64,000 nt of DNA. Origin: Strongylocentrotus purpuratus (taxonomy: Eukaryota; Echinodermata; Echinoidea; Camarodonta; Strongylocentrotidae). The notes beneath the pieces are model-generated. The model was given only the letters and a program-made list of their open reading frames with translations. It made no database searches and was not told the origin of the DNA. Each line of letters starts with the position of its first letter. Positions within the stretch are counted from its first letter, which is position 1. Shown here piece after piece: positions 1-11,570 of this stretch. The DNA lies in assembly GCF_000002235.5 (NCBI RefSeq), contig NW_022145601.1:26080228-26144227 (forward strand). Reading direction: 5' to 3'. Made by a program: the position numbers and the translations under genes.

Positions 1-203
1 ATAACAAAGACCAATCTAAGATGACCTTTACTCTCTGGGAGATATTAGACTACAAAATCAGCAAACAAGCTTGAAGTCCATGCCTCAGAAGATACTAGAG
101 ATAAATGTACATGTAGTGTACAATAATCTGGTTTTCATTAACTTAAACCTCAGAGCCTGTTATTATCCCTCTTATCTATAGAGCTGCCATGCAAACTGAT
201 ACT

Positions 204-654
204 AACAGCCTTTTCACACACAGCTAAAATTCTATAAACATGATTAGTATAAACGTGTTTGAAATGTGTTTAAACTAATCATGAGCCTTTCACACACAGA
301 AATTTTGTTGCGATCGTTCATAGTTTCGTGATTAACTACTGCTCGTAAAATGCGCAGTAGTGCCATTGCGCATTGAAGGTCATGTCATATCAATCAAAGC
401 GCACGCTCCATCCAGTTTAAACACGTTTAAACACGAATTTCCTTTAACACACAAAATGTCAAGCTCTCTAGATACGAACTTCGTATCTGCAGCCTGCTTT
501 CAGGGGCGTATGGATCGCGACTTCGTATCTATCCCAACATCGTATAAACGATGTTCACACTGGGAAATTTTGTCTATAAACATGTTTAAAACTGTTGAGT
601 GATTCTAATCATCTCTAGATACGATGAATTTTAGCTGTGTGTGAAAAGGCTGTT
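204..654. mobile_element. MITE with perfect 28-bp terminal inverted repeats
   Basis: The ends at 204-231 and 627-654 are exact reverse complements (starting AACAGCCTTTTCACACACAG). A second partial copy of the TTTCACACACAG motif lies inside near 292. No clear target duplication and no transposase are seen, so the superfamily is unknown. Confidence 0.8.
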
Positions 655-1194
655 TGTCTGAAGTTAATGATACTATTGGTCCTTGCATATATATCATTTA
701 AGTTCATTAGTGTGAGAATGGGTTAGTTCAATCTGCTGAATTACACACTATCCAGTAAACTCAGGTACTGAAATAACACTGAACAGTGCCAGGAATTTTG
801 TTCTAGAGTATATACTGATGGTCAAGAGCTATGTTCGGAATTCCCATTCGAGAAGATGTTAACTGAGTAGAGTGCGAGACCAAGTCTGGCGAATTTGCCA
901 GAATTTTGTAGTCAAACAAACTTTCATTCAAAACGGCCACACAGTTTTGGACTGTCAATATGACCAAGAATGAGAAAATGTGGATTTGCCCAAATCTCTA
1001 ATGATGTAAATTTATTACAAAATGTAGACCATCGGTATCTTCAAATATGTAATTCCAAATTATAATTTCGATCACACTCTCCAGTTCTCGACCTATTGTA
1101 TGTGAACCGGAAGTTCCTTGGCCAAATATACCCATGGCTGGTGCTGCCCTCTATGGCCAAGTACCATAGTTGTGCTAGCGAGACCTGTACTTAC

Positions 1195-1302
1195 CAAAGT
1201 TAAAGTATGATAAGCCCAATCCGAGGGCAATGAAGAACAGGTGCTGGATATTAGATGACGCATGGTGGAGAAGGTTTCTGGGTATGAAGGCAAGTAGGTA
1301 AC
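1195..1302 (-). CDS. LPCAT3: LPCAT3-like coding exon 2
   Basis: 108 nt with phase 2/1 ends, acceptor TTCCAG and donor GTAAGT. It encodes GYLLAFIPRNLL followed by a membrane segment ending GLGLSYFNFG, the best-conserved part seen. No further exon was recognised between 1 and 1194. Confidence 0.72.
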
Positions 1303-4129
1303 CTGGAATGAAAAGAACAAATCAAATTGAATAAAATGATGAAATTTAATTATGTTACAACTAGTAAATAAAATTCAATCATACAATTCAATTCATGTAC
1401 ATGTAAATCATTCAGGGTCTATTTTGGCGATTTTGAATAATATTCATTGGCGCTATAGTGTCTGATAAATAAAATCGAAGGAAAAAATCTATTTAATAGC
1501 AAACTCTGAACTTCCGAGGCAGGTTTCTACTGTTCTACATTTCAAAAAATAAAATGGAAGCTCTCATTACCAATCATGCGAAAGAATATGTTTTGAGTAA
1601 TACATGATAACAATTTTGCCGGGAAACTGCCTACTAATTGATATATTTGGTAAATTAGTTGATCTATTGGTGTGTGAGAGATAAAAACGCACGTGTCGCG
1701 CACCTGTGCGTAGTCCCATATACATCTTTCTGTGTACAGTGCTTGTAACTTTATGAAGACTGGGCCAAATTTCTTATCATTTTGATGATTCCAGAACCTT
1801 GCAGTACATCTATGCTATAGATGATCAACCTTTTTTGATCGATTTCACGTTTCTTTCACCATGCAATCGCATGCATAACTGGGGCGGTATTCTGAACCCT
1901 GTGTTATCTCTGATATTGTTGTATCTTTGGAGATAAGATAAAGTTGGTATTCTGAACATTGTTGTAACTTTTGTTGTATCTTTTGTTGTATCTTTTCTCT
2001 CATCTGTTTGGTCGCGCCTGCATTCAAACTTTGTTGCGCTTGTAATTGTGCTTATTAGTAATAAAATGGGACTTAATCCTCATTTGCATATGCGCACGAG
2101 AGATAATATGTCGAGATAATTGGTATTCTGAAAGTTGTTGTATCTTTTATCTTATCTTATCTTGCATGGTATTTACAACAATATTTACAACAGGTAGGGG
2201 GTTGTTGTATCTTTCGTGGTGATATAATGGCGGCAATATTTCTTGCCCAGAATCAACTTCGTGCCAATAGACGAGTTAGACCGGAAACATCACAGATGAG
2301 AACTTTTTAAGAAATTACATGCTAGGATATGATGATTTTAATGCTCTCATCTAAGTGAAAGCGTGACCTGTCTTCATGATCCACGTGCCACAGCGCATTA
2401 TGATGACACGTATAATAAGCGCTAAATTAACTAATTACGCCCTAGATTAGTATGCGCTGGGCGCATCTTCAGTATGGCATAAAGTACTCCTATTGGTTGA
2501 CCTACTTATCATGCTTAGGGTCTAGAGTAAGACTGCCAAACTTCGGACACAAAACGGGGGAAAAGATTAAATTCTTTTTTTAATTATTGAATAATCAAAT
2601 ATACTATTATTGTCCAAAACTGTTCATGTATATCATGAAAAGCAAATTAGTAAAGGAAATGGAAAACTAGAATTATTTACTAGCTTACCCGCCAAACCTT
2701 TTTTCATGCCAAGCTTCGGACGCACTTGCCAAGCTTCGGACGTTCATGAGTAGCGCACGTATAACGCACGTATAGCGCATAGCGCACGTACAGCGCACGC
2801 ATAGCGCGCCCGCTAAAGTGCGCATTCATCGGAGGTTTGGAAACCGGATCAAAAATGGTACGACGGGGGTAAGTTTGACTGCGTTGATTTCATGAAAAAA
2901 GTATTATTTTCTCGTTTTGGGTAGATTTATTTTAGGTAGAACTATCAGAAAGGTGTTTTTCACAACACTCACACAATATTTTGGTGCTAAAATCTTACGA
3001 AAGCGCTATTTTTTCGTAGTCAAAATGACACTCAATGTTGCCTGTCCGAAGTTTGGAAGCGCGCCATCTTCTGGTAGGGGTACATGTATAGTACCCCTAG
3101 GTCCGTGGAAACGGCCGCCATTAGAAAATTTTCGCGATAGAGTGAAAAAGTATCTCATAAGCTCCCATAATTTTGGCAGAAACCACGTGAAATATGCCAA
3201 GGATTTGTTTGTAATCGATATATTGAAGGCTCTATACCTTAACTCCCCTGTTAAGGGACTGTAAAAATCCAGGTAACCTGAAATCTGTCTCTGAATTCGA
3301 TGTTTTTTGTGAGTTTTGCAGACGGCAACCTGCCCTAACTTTCTGTACTAACGATGTAGGTTAGTAGTAGTATCAAATGCATGCAAGTTACCCGCCTGAG
3401 CTAGGCTCATATTTTGCGTTCGAGCCGTTGAAGTAATTTTTGTCCGAAGTTTGGCGGTGTCCGAAGTTTGGTGGTTTTACTCTACATCTACATGTATATA
3501 AAATAGATCTTGAGACTTGATTGGTAGGGTCCATAAAAATGGGCGTGTACGTCAAAGACCAATGTTCAAATTACCGCCCCTGGTCTCTATTTTTAACCCC
3601 CAATTATTTAATTGATCATGTTGCTTGTTGACAATTGATTTTTGGATTTAGATCTAGATCTAAATTACTTTATCTGACTTTACAGTCAGGCCGGTAGTCT
3701 TCAAATTTGATTAGACTAGGCCCCTATTAAGAATACACTAAAGACATTTGCATCCACTGAAACTAAACTAATGTTAAATGAAATGGTTGACACTTAGAAT
3801 CTATGTCTTTCGAGAAAACACCTTATGCGCTTACGGCTCATGCAGTCTAGGTCTAGTCTCCCTGTTTCAGAAAGCCCACTCCCCTGCACCGTGAACTACA
3901 TCGTGACCGCGCCAGGCTTGCCCCGCCCTCCAGGCCCGCGGGTACGGTACATTGAGACAATGTTTGTTGTTGTCACTCTAATCTTTTGTTCCAACAGTAC
4001 ACTTTTCTTACCGATCAATACACTTATGAAAAAGCGCAGGGTTGAATCTGAAAATCCTAGTAGTTGCGCTGAAACATGAATGGTTTGGTGCACAAAGCCC
4101 AAATCACTGGATATTCCCTCTTCTTCCAT
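1195..4129 (-). CDS. LPCAT3: LPCAT3/MBOAT5-like lysophospholipid acyltransferase, 5' part
   Basis: Two coding exons (4129-4012 and 1302-1195) join in phase: the first ends with the G of a Gly codon before GTAAGA and the second supplies GT after a TTCCAG acceptor. Together they encode about 75 residues of a polytopic membrane protein. The stretch around LRFFISVLIG corresponds to the human LPCAT3 segment around LRLIISIFLG, and the second exon ends in LSYFNFG, close to human IAYFNFG. LPCAT3 is an ER-membrane MBOAT enzyme that puts polyunsaturated acyl chains on lysophosphatidylcholine in the Lands cycle. The catalytic Asn/His lie further downstream, outside the window. The ATG at 4129 is chosen; an in-frame ATG at 4174 is also possible. 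The gene follows atrophin on the same strand, as expected from the human ATN1-LPCAT3 neighbourhood. MBOAT1/2 remain alternatives. Confidence 0.7.
1535..1870. repeat. Dispersed ~340-bp repeat, copy 1
   Basis: This stretch recurs in the same orientation at about 6868-7230 and inverted at about 63400-63640. Shared landmarks are GGTGTGTGAGAG, TAGTCCCATATACATCTTTC and AGACTGGGCCAAATTTCTTA. It has no coding potential and lies in intron 1 of the LPCAT3-like gene. Confidence 0.8.
1880..2290. repeat. GGTATTCTGAA repeat region, possible end of a PIF/Harbinger-like element
   Basis: The motif GGTATTCTGAA occurs three times (about 1886, 1951 and 2120) with TTGTTGTATCTTTT runs between. A short reading frame starting ATGGCGGCA near 2227 (MAAIFLAQNQLRANRR) follows and soon ends. 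The terminal motif is reminiscent of PIF/Harbinger ends, but no second end or transposase is seen. Confidence 0.3.
2523..3484. mobile_element. Non-autonomous DNA transposon, TA-flanked, 28-bp TIRs
   Basis: The ends 2523-2550 (TAGAGTAAGACTGCCAAACT...) and 3457-3484 are inverted repeats with three mismatches. The outer TA may be the target duplication. The 14-mer around CCAAACTTCGGACA lies at 2536, 2709 and 2729 in one orientation and at 3043, 3441 and 3458 in the other, so the element is symmetric. A frame of about 115 codons at 2917-3264 has no recognisable domain. Confidence 0.75.
4012..4129 (-). CDS. LPCAT3: LPCAT3-like coding exon 1
   Basis: 118 nt, 39 codons plus one base. It holds the start codon and the first hydrophobic segment (STLRFFISVLIG). 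The donor reads G|GTAAGA. An in-frame ATG 45 nt upstream would add 15 residues, closer to the human N-terminal length. Confidence 0.7.
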
Positions 4130-4316
4130 GGTAGATGAACATAAATCCCCGCATAAATCGCCCGATCGTTCCAAGTCTGAAAGTCGAAATTACAGCATTC
4201 AGATCATGCACCGCGCCATTGGTGGTGCAGCAGTGCATATACGCGTTGGCATGTCAATATGAGAGCGACAATATATATTCTCACGGCATCCATAATCATC
4301 CAATGTATCATTTGTG

Positions 4317-5060
4317 AAGATGAACAAACAATAAAGTAAACAAATAAATAGTCAAACAGTTAATAATAAAATGAAATAGAAAAAAAAAAGAAGATTGATA
4401 TTTCGAATGAATTAATTAATAAAGAATTTATAATAAATATTAAAAAATTAAATGAAGAAAAAAAATATTATAAAATGAATATACTGTATTGATAAAACAA
4501 CTATTTCTATATAACATTCAAATCAAGGGGCACAATGGAATCATCATAATTTGCTGTTATGGGGTAAACTTTACTAATTATATATATTGGTTAAAAATAA
4601 AGTGCTTCAAATGCGAAAAAAGGGGTTTAAAACGAAGCATCATTTTCCTACAGAATTTCATCAATTTCATACAATCAAAGAGTTTATTATTTTCAAATTA
4701 GTTATTGGGTCGGTAGTAGTTTTGAAGAAGGAGTTTTCTTTCAGTTTAGCAAAGACTGGACAAATGAATATAAGAAAATCATCACAGATTGATTGTAAGT
4801 TATATAGTGAACAAAAGTGAACAAATTTATAAAATGAACATGAATATATATAAACCTATATTCATTCTATTTTTTTCTCTCACTTTTTTGTCTGGTGTGC
4901 TCAAGTATGGTGCATGCCTGCAGATGTATATGGTATATCTCTTAGAGCTTAAGACAGCAACATTTTTAATGCAAAATAAAAAGTGTTATGTCATATAGAA
5001 ATGTATGTATCATCTTCAACATTTCCCTTGCCTAGTTTGCACCTCACTCTCCTTTTCCCT
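4317..5060. other. AT-rich spacer upstream of the LPCAT3-like gene
   Basis: No gene is seen. The stretch is very A/T-rich, with short runs of A and repeated ATTAAT/ATAAAT words from 4320 to 4480. The promoter of the LPCAT3-like gene probably lies at its left edge, but no convincing core element was picked out. Confidence 0.5.
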
Positions 5061-5084
5061 CTCCATGCATGCCCCAAGACGAAA

Positions 5085-5570
5085 ATCCAATTGAAACCAA
5101 TTAAATTTTCAATCTGTTTTAATTGGTTCCAATTGGTTCCAATTGGTTTCAACTGGTCTCAATAGGTTTTAACAGGTTTCACTGGGACTTTAATAGGACT
5201 TCAGATGGTTTCAATTGGTCCAGATTGTCCCTATTGGACCAATTGGACCCATTGGCCTATAGGCCCCATTAGACTTTAATGGGACCCCAATTGGTTTCAA
5301 TTGGACCAATTGGCCTTAAGTTGGACTTCAATTGGTCCAATTGAAACCAATTGAAAACCTTTTAAAGTCTAATTAATAATGGGGCCGATTGGTCCAATTG
5401 AAATCCCATTAAAGTCTAATAGGGCCAATTGAAACCAATTGAAACCAATAGAAACCAATAGGACCAATGTTAAATAGAAACCAATTGGACCAATAGAAAC
5501 AAATTAGACCAATAAGACCAATAGAAACCAATAGGACCAATAGAAACCAATAGAAACCAACAGATCGTTG
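5085..5570. repeat. CCAATTGG-type degenerate minisatellite
   Basis: Words such as TTTCAATTGG, GGACCAATTGG and GAAACCAATTG recur every 8 to 20 bases on both strands for almost 500 bp. The core CCAATTGG is its own reverse complement, so the array can pair with itself at many offsets. No coding meaning is seen. Confidence 0.85.
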
Positions 5571-5990
5571 CATCTCATGCATATTCATTATTAGTTTACA
5601 CGTGTCACAGAAAAATACATTTATCATGATTTGTTAAGCAAATTAAAGACAATGCACATCATTTTTGTGATTTCTATTTTCCTTCGGCAATTATTAACCA
5701 ATAGAAATGTTACAATTACATTCACGTTTTAACAATAGATATATTGATTATATGATTACTGACCAAGAAACAATATACATATTTAGTATTTATATATGTG
5801 TATGAGCCTGTGTCACTTTAAATTTTTACTCCTTAATACACTTCAAATGATCTATGTGATGGAGTTAATACAATTGAGAATAGAATATACCTAATTCGTG
5901 GAGTTGCCAATATCGATTATGAAGTATCAGTTCATCGATCACTGGTTCTTCTACCTGGATCGATTTACCAATTGAATCCCCATTAAAATA

Positions 5991-6410
5991 AATGCCCCCA
6001 TCGAATCCCAATTGAATACCAATTGGCAATTTGGAGTACATGGAAAGTGAAACAATAGGTTCCTATTGAAACCAATTGGCAATTAGTCACCATTAAAACA
6101 AACACTATGAACATGACTGACAATGAGAGCGGACAAAATATACAGTTCCTCAGGTAGACAAAGGAACATCCCTTCACAGCTATTATGTAAAAAGGTGAAT
6201 ATGCATGTGACACCTGTTCTACACATTTTTACACAATAGCAGTGAAGGGATGTTCCTTTGTCTACCTGAGGAACTGTATATTTTGTCCGCTCTCATTGTC
6301 AGTCATTTTCATAGTGAAATTGCCAGTTGGTTTCAATGGGTACCTATTGTTTCACTTTCCATGTACTCCAAATTGCCAATTGGTATTCAATTGGGATTCA
6401 ATGGGGACAT
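5991..6410. mobile_element. Fold-back element, ~200-bp arms with ~24-nt loop
   Basis: The left arm (5991-6197) and right arm (6222-6410) are near-perfect reverse complements, including GGCAATTTGGAGTACATGG and CAGTTCCTCAGGTAGACAAA. The centre 6198-6221 is unpaired. The outer parts carry the same CAATTGG words as the neighbouring minisatellite, so the two may belong to one unit. Confidence 0.85.
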
Positions 6411-6607
6411 CCAATGGGGATTCATTTGGATTTTCGTCTTGGGTGTTGTCATTATAAAACATCTTCTTCTCTATAGATCTCCCTTTTATATCCTCTGGCT
6501 TTATCATTTGTATACTACTTTTGCTATAATATTCCCTATGCCCTCACCCTGCCCCTCCCCCACTGCGGGAACGGAGGGACCGCATGCATCTTCCAAAAAT
6601 CTCTAGC

Positions 6608-6800
6608 TCGTAACAAAGAAAAAGATCTGCCCGTATTGACTTTACACACCGGACTTATGCTGAAAAGGGGGGTGCTGAAAAGGCTTGTGTAACAAAAGAA
6701 AAAGATCTATCCGTATTGACTTTACACACAGGACTTATGCTGAAAAGGGGGGGGGGTGCTGGGAACACGCATATGCGTACCCTAAATAACACTGAGTCGG
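6608..6800. repeat. Duplicated ~80-bp unit, related to 35505-35715
   Basis: Two direct copies of a unit running from AAAGAAAAAGATCT to GACTTATGCTGAAAAGGGG lie side by side. They are followed by ACGCATATGCGTACCC and AATAACACTGAG. The whole block, including the doubled unit, recurs in reverse orientation at 35505-35715. Confidence 0.8.
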
Positions 6801-6867
6801 GGGACAGGGGCCCCCACTCCCCTCTCTCTCTTACCCTCTTTCACAGTATTGGAATCGCCCCAATTTC

Positions 6868-7229
6868 AAAAAATGAAATGGAAGCTCTTATTATCAATCA
6901 TGTGAAAGAGTATGTTTTGACTAATGCACGATGATAACAATTTTGCCGGGAAACCGCCTACTAATTCATATATTTGGTAAATTAGTTTATCTATTGGTGT
7001 GTGAGAGATAAACGCATGTGTCGCGGACGTGTGCGTAGTCCCATATACATCTTTCTGTGTGCAGTGCTTGTAACTTTACGAAGACTGGGCCAAATTTCTT
7101 ATCATTTTGATGATTCCAGAACCTTGCAATACACACCAATACTTATATGCTAGATGGTCAACCTTTTCTGATCGATTCCACAACGTTTCTTTCACAATGC
7201 AATCGCATGACCATAACTGGCCTTTATCT
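6868..7229. repeat. Dispersed ~340-bp repeat, copy 2
   Basis: Direct copy of the repeat at 1535-1870. Its right part is interrupted at a TTAA by the MITE at 7234-7755. Confidence 0.8.
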
Positions 7230-7759
7230 TTAAAGGTAATACAAAGTTTTGGAAAATTTTGAAAATTGGGTGGATAGTGAATCTTTACAATTTTGATATA
7301 TTTGGATGACCCTGTGGATGTATTATAAGCACTAAAAAAATTAGCCCCTAAAACACTTCTGTTTTCGAGAAAAATTGAAATATATAAAAATTTACCAGTG
7401 CTCCCGGTAAATTTTGATAAATTTTGATAAAATTTGATAAATAGCGCCTATATATGGCCATACAATGGTAGCTGCGACCATGAAAATCTCAGAATATGTA
7501 ATTGGGATATATAATTTCCAAACAGGAATAGCTAATCGGTCGATTTTAGTCAAGAAACATTGTTTCATAGCTAAATTAATATCTTGACCTTGAGAGGGAG
7601 CTATACAACATTAAGAGTTTATTATTTATAATTTCATAACTTTAGACTCGATTTCAACCGCGACAATGATCAATGTATATTGTAGGAACGCATATGCTTC
7701 CAATATGTTCATTTGAACCAAATTCATGACCCCATACCAAAACTTTGTAATATCTTTAA
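7230..7759. mobile_element. TTAA-target MITE, copy 1
   Basis: Flanked by TTAA at 7230-7233 and 7756-7759. The ends are AGGTAATACAAAGTTTTGG and a diverged inverse of it. It matches copies at 47668-48554 and 53405-53906. Exact TTAA duplication fits piggyBac- or Kolobok-type mobilisation; no transposase is present. Confidence 0.8.
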
Positions 7760-8264
7760 ACACCTCGTACTCAAAGTATATCACAAAAAAACTAAACAAA
7801 AGAACATTTTACCTACTTATATCATAGATTTATTTCTCTTTAAATCATAACCTACACCATTTGTCGTTACACAAAACACAAATACTAAAACTGGACATGA
7901 TTTTCACATAAGCCATTAAAAGAATCAAGTTATCATAATCTAATTTTTTTTCTTATTTACATCGTAATACATTCAATCCAATATTTGCACAATCAAACAT
8001 CTTCTTGTTTCTGTACACAAACATTCTTATCAAGGCTCCTGCGCTTGCAGTACCATAGTCAACACTGTCGAGGAACTCTACAGCCAAAGGGAAACCAACA
8101 AAACAATCTATATTTTCATGATAATAGTCACTAAAAACAAATAAAGAACAAAGACATTGTCCACCTATTTGTCAGCTTTTTCGCATTTCAATGTTTTGTA
8201 AAGGCCAGAAAGTAAGCTGAACAAACACAATGTGACTGTAGTAACATTTCAAGATCAAGACCTT
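7760..8264. other. AT-rich spacer, possible distal end of the RERE 3' UTR
   Basis: No gene is seen. On the minus strand AATAAA occurs near 7833, a possible but very distal polyadenylation signal for the atrophin gene, which ends at 11571. Transcript evidence would be needed to say where that 3' UTR stops. Confidence 0.3.
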
Positions 8265-8269
8265 GATTG

Positions 8270-8651
8270 TCAATAGAGTACCGAAGCTGTGACGTCATAA
8301 TTTTAGAATTTCTCAATTTCCGAAAGAGCATCAAAAATAATGTCCAAACGTCGAAAACCAATTGAATATGATAAGTATTGGCTGAGATATGACCATCTGA
8401 ATAAAAAGATTGCCTATTGGAGCTCAGTGTTATATGCTCTGTCTCCTAACCATTAGGAGCCAGAGGATATAACACTGAGTTCCCATAGGACGTATATTTA
8501 TTCAGATGGTCATATCTCAGCCAATACTTAACATATTCAATTGGTTTTCGACATTTGGACATTAATTTGATGCTCTTTCGGAAAATGAAGAAAAAATTGA
8601 GAAATTCTAAAAACAGATTTTTGATGACGTCACACTTCACCACTCTATTGA
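8270..8651. mobile_element. Fold-back element, ~180-bp arms with almost no loop
   Basis: Left and right arms pair around a centre near 8452. Shared stretches include GGCTGAGATATGACCATCTG against its complement near 8510, and TGACGTCA near each outer end. No protein is encoded. Confidence 0.8.
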
Positions 8652-8659
8652 TGGTGAAA

Positions 8660-10340
8660 TTGGTGATTCTTAACCTGTTGACTTCTGAATTGTTTGATTG
8701 CACAGGCTCAATACAGGAGCCACCTCATTCCAAGAGTCAATGGGTTGCTTTGTAATCCGATTTATGTGACAGGTATTATATGATTTTAATTTAGCCTATA
8801 TAATTAGTGTGCTGTAGTAATAGATACTACTGTAGCTGTAGATCCTAATGACACTGGATATATTTTGTTTCAGCAATTAACCGACCTTCATGCATTCCCA
8901 ATGTAGCTTTTCATACCACAGCTATCAGCATGCTTCTACAGGAAACCCTGGAAAATAACCCAGAATAGACCCAGAAAGTACACGTTCACAAAATGCAACC
9001 TGTTTGTTCCTACATACGATAAGCATAATAAACTGTTTCTTCGCGCAGTTAACAGACTTTACCAGGTACGCTAGATGTCAGGGAAAGTGGCGCTGTGTGC
9101 ACTATGCAATAATGCATTGGTTTATGATGCATTGTGTCGCATGACCTTAAATTCGAATGCTATAAAGAATGGAAGAGTTTCTACAGAACTGACAAAGTGA
9201 GCATACCCAGAAAAATTCACCACTCTAGACAGGCTCGTCATTGATTCCCTTAGTTTTTGTGTTCCAATCGGTTTATGGTGCGTTTTCTACAGAAGCACAT
9301 ATATAGAAAAACCTGGAAAGTAACAGAAAGTAGCAGAAAGTAACAGTATTTTGAAATTCTGTACAAACATGCCGATTTTGGACGTAAATCAAGGCCAGCG
9401 ATCAGAGTATATCTGTATATGATTCTGAGATGCTTAGGAAATACGATTGATAATCCAGCTTAATCGGTAATTAGAATTTGATTCATGATTTATGTTTTCT
9501 GAGCATGATTGATGTGTTGACGATTAATAAAGATTTTGTACAACTTAAACACTTGGGAGTGAAATAGAATTATTAATCTTCCTTCATATCAGAGAGTGTT
9601 GATTGCTTTGCCAGTGCGGAGGAGATTGAGCGCGTGCATGAGCGGGTATACACGGGTGCCTAGTGTTGGAGTGCTTCAATGCATTAGTAACCAAGTCTAT
9701 TATCTACAAACTATAGTCCTGTTCAGGACTCATAACCATTACAGCTTTTCTTCTTCACATTCTCCTTTCTTTATCATTCAATGATGTCGACGGTACATGA
9801 AAAGATGACAATCTTTAGTTATTCCATTCAATCTCTCATAAATATTCCAGTATTTATCAGATTACATGTATTTTCTCTCTTCCATGGTTTTATATACAAT
9901 ATTCCCTTCCCAAGCTTGCTAAAGTAGAAAAAAGAGTGATTACATGATTACAGCCATCAGTATCTAAAGAAGTCATGAAGAGAAGCATCAATATTTTCAA
10001 TAAAAAAATGCACATAATTATGAAAAAATGTCTGGACTAACTGGCTATTGGTTATAGAATTTCCCGACATATCATTTACATATATTTACATCAGAAGTCA
10101 TCAAAACTGATCAACACATTGTCTGAAAAGCATGATTTGTGAACTTAAGTCAAATTATAGAACTAAGTAAGAATATACACAGGCACCTTTTTTATGGGTG
10201 TGGTTTGACTTTGTTTCAATAGACTTTGATTAAATCTGTACAATACACATTTACAAAGAATTATATTACTTTTCATTTACATATAGTTTAGTTTAAGGTT
10301 ATATGCTGGAAACTTCTAAGCCGGAGTGCTACATTAAGCC
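8660..10340. other. Spacer without recognised gene
   Basis: No conserved reading frame, RNA gene or complete repeat was recognised. It may partly be the 3' UTR of the atrophin gene on the minus strand. Confidence 0.4.
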
Positions 10341-10481
10341 TGGGGGGCATTTCACAAAGCGTTTTTTCAATGATAAAAATCAGTGACGAATCTGCTGATA
10401 ACCAATCAGAACAAGGATTTCAGTAGCTTATAACAAAAACTGTCATTTGTCACTGATGACAAGTTTTGTGAAACGCCCCTG
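10341..10481. repeat. TTTCACAAA-ended MITE, inverted copy A
   Basis: Begins GGGGGGCATTTCACAAAGC and ends TTTTGTGAAACGCCCC, so its own ends are inverted repeats. It is the reverse complement of copy B at 10837-10991. Both lie within 1.3 kb downstream of the atrophin stop codon. Confidence 0.8.
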
Positions 10482-10836
10482 CGTAGTTGAGGCAAGAGTG
10501 ATGCCTCCCCTTACCCCCACAACGACCCATCAGATCTGATCAGGAAATCAGATTATATTTCAACCATTGCAATTCCTGTTTGCCCTCTCATATTTGTATG
10601 TACCACATGTATAAAACCATGTGTTCCATTCATTTTCTCTCACTGTTCGACTCTCATTTACTTCCCGTTGTGTGTGGGATAGTCAGTGTAATATCTTATG
10701 CCCAAAATATGAGACATTCATGATTGACATGCTATGCAGCTTCTCATAGAACTTCAAGATATCTCATACAAAGTAGAGAGCAAGGGATTCAAACAAACTT
10801 AGAATCAAAGATACAAATCTGCTTTTGGACATAGCC

Positions 10837-10991
10837 CAGGGGGGGGGGGGGTTTCACAAAACTAGTCATCAGTGACGAATGACAGTTTTTGTTATAAGCT
10901 ACTGAAATCCTTGCTTCTGATTGGTCATCAGCAGATTTGTCACTGATTTTTGTCATTTGTTATTGAAAAAAGGCTTTGTGAAACGGGTCCC
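10837..10991. repeat. TTTCACAAA-ended MITE, inverted copy B
   Basis: Reverse-complement copy of 10341-10481; the stretch TTATAAGCTACTGAAATCCT is shared exactly with its complement. A poly-G run of 13 starts the element. Confidence 0.8.
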
Positions 10992-11570
10992 AGATGATTC
11001 AAGTATGATCCCAAGGCAATTTTCTAGATTAATCCTAAAACAAGACAATTAACAAATTTTTACATGGACACACCACAAAAGCATATTGTAAAATTCCTCA
11101 TCCTATTTCTTCCTAAAAAATAGATGATTCTCAAGCTCCTTTACACCAAGTGAAAAGTCTAGGTACACATCTTCATGAATCACAATCACATATATATTAA
11201 TTCTATACAGATACAGAATTATTTCAGTATCATTTCATACATTGAAAAGTGCAGTCTGCAGATGTACCTCATAAGATGAACACGAAGGCAGGCATGACCA
11301 GTATACAACATGTATATTACAGGAAAGGGCACAGAATCTCTGACCTTGCAAAATATCTATATCCAGTTTCTAAAGGAATCAACGACTGGAAAGCATGCCC
11401 ATTATATGGTTTTACAGACGATACACTTTCAAAAGTTTTTAACAACATGTACATTTCCTAATAATTGGCATTCCGCAATGCAGTTGCCTCTGAAAGTATA
11501 ACATGGTTTTCCGCACGATTCTTGCTGGCAATGGACATGTTTTGTGCTTGATCTTGGCAAAGAAGGCAGC

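Noticed and set aside
2917-3264. 115-codon frame as a transposase
   Set aside because: No domain, no catalytic triad, and it runs through one of the element's repeated DNA motifs (CPKFGS), so it is chance.
5085-5570. CRISPR-like array
   Set aside because: Repeats are irregular, partly overlapping and palindromic, without equal unique spacers, and the DNA is animal.
5991-6410. Hairpin as a microRNA precursor
   Set aside because: Arms of 200 bp are far longer than a pre-miRNA, and the sequence is tied to a repeat family.
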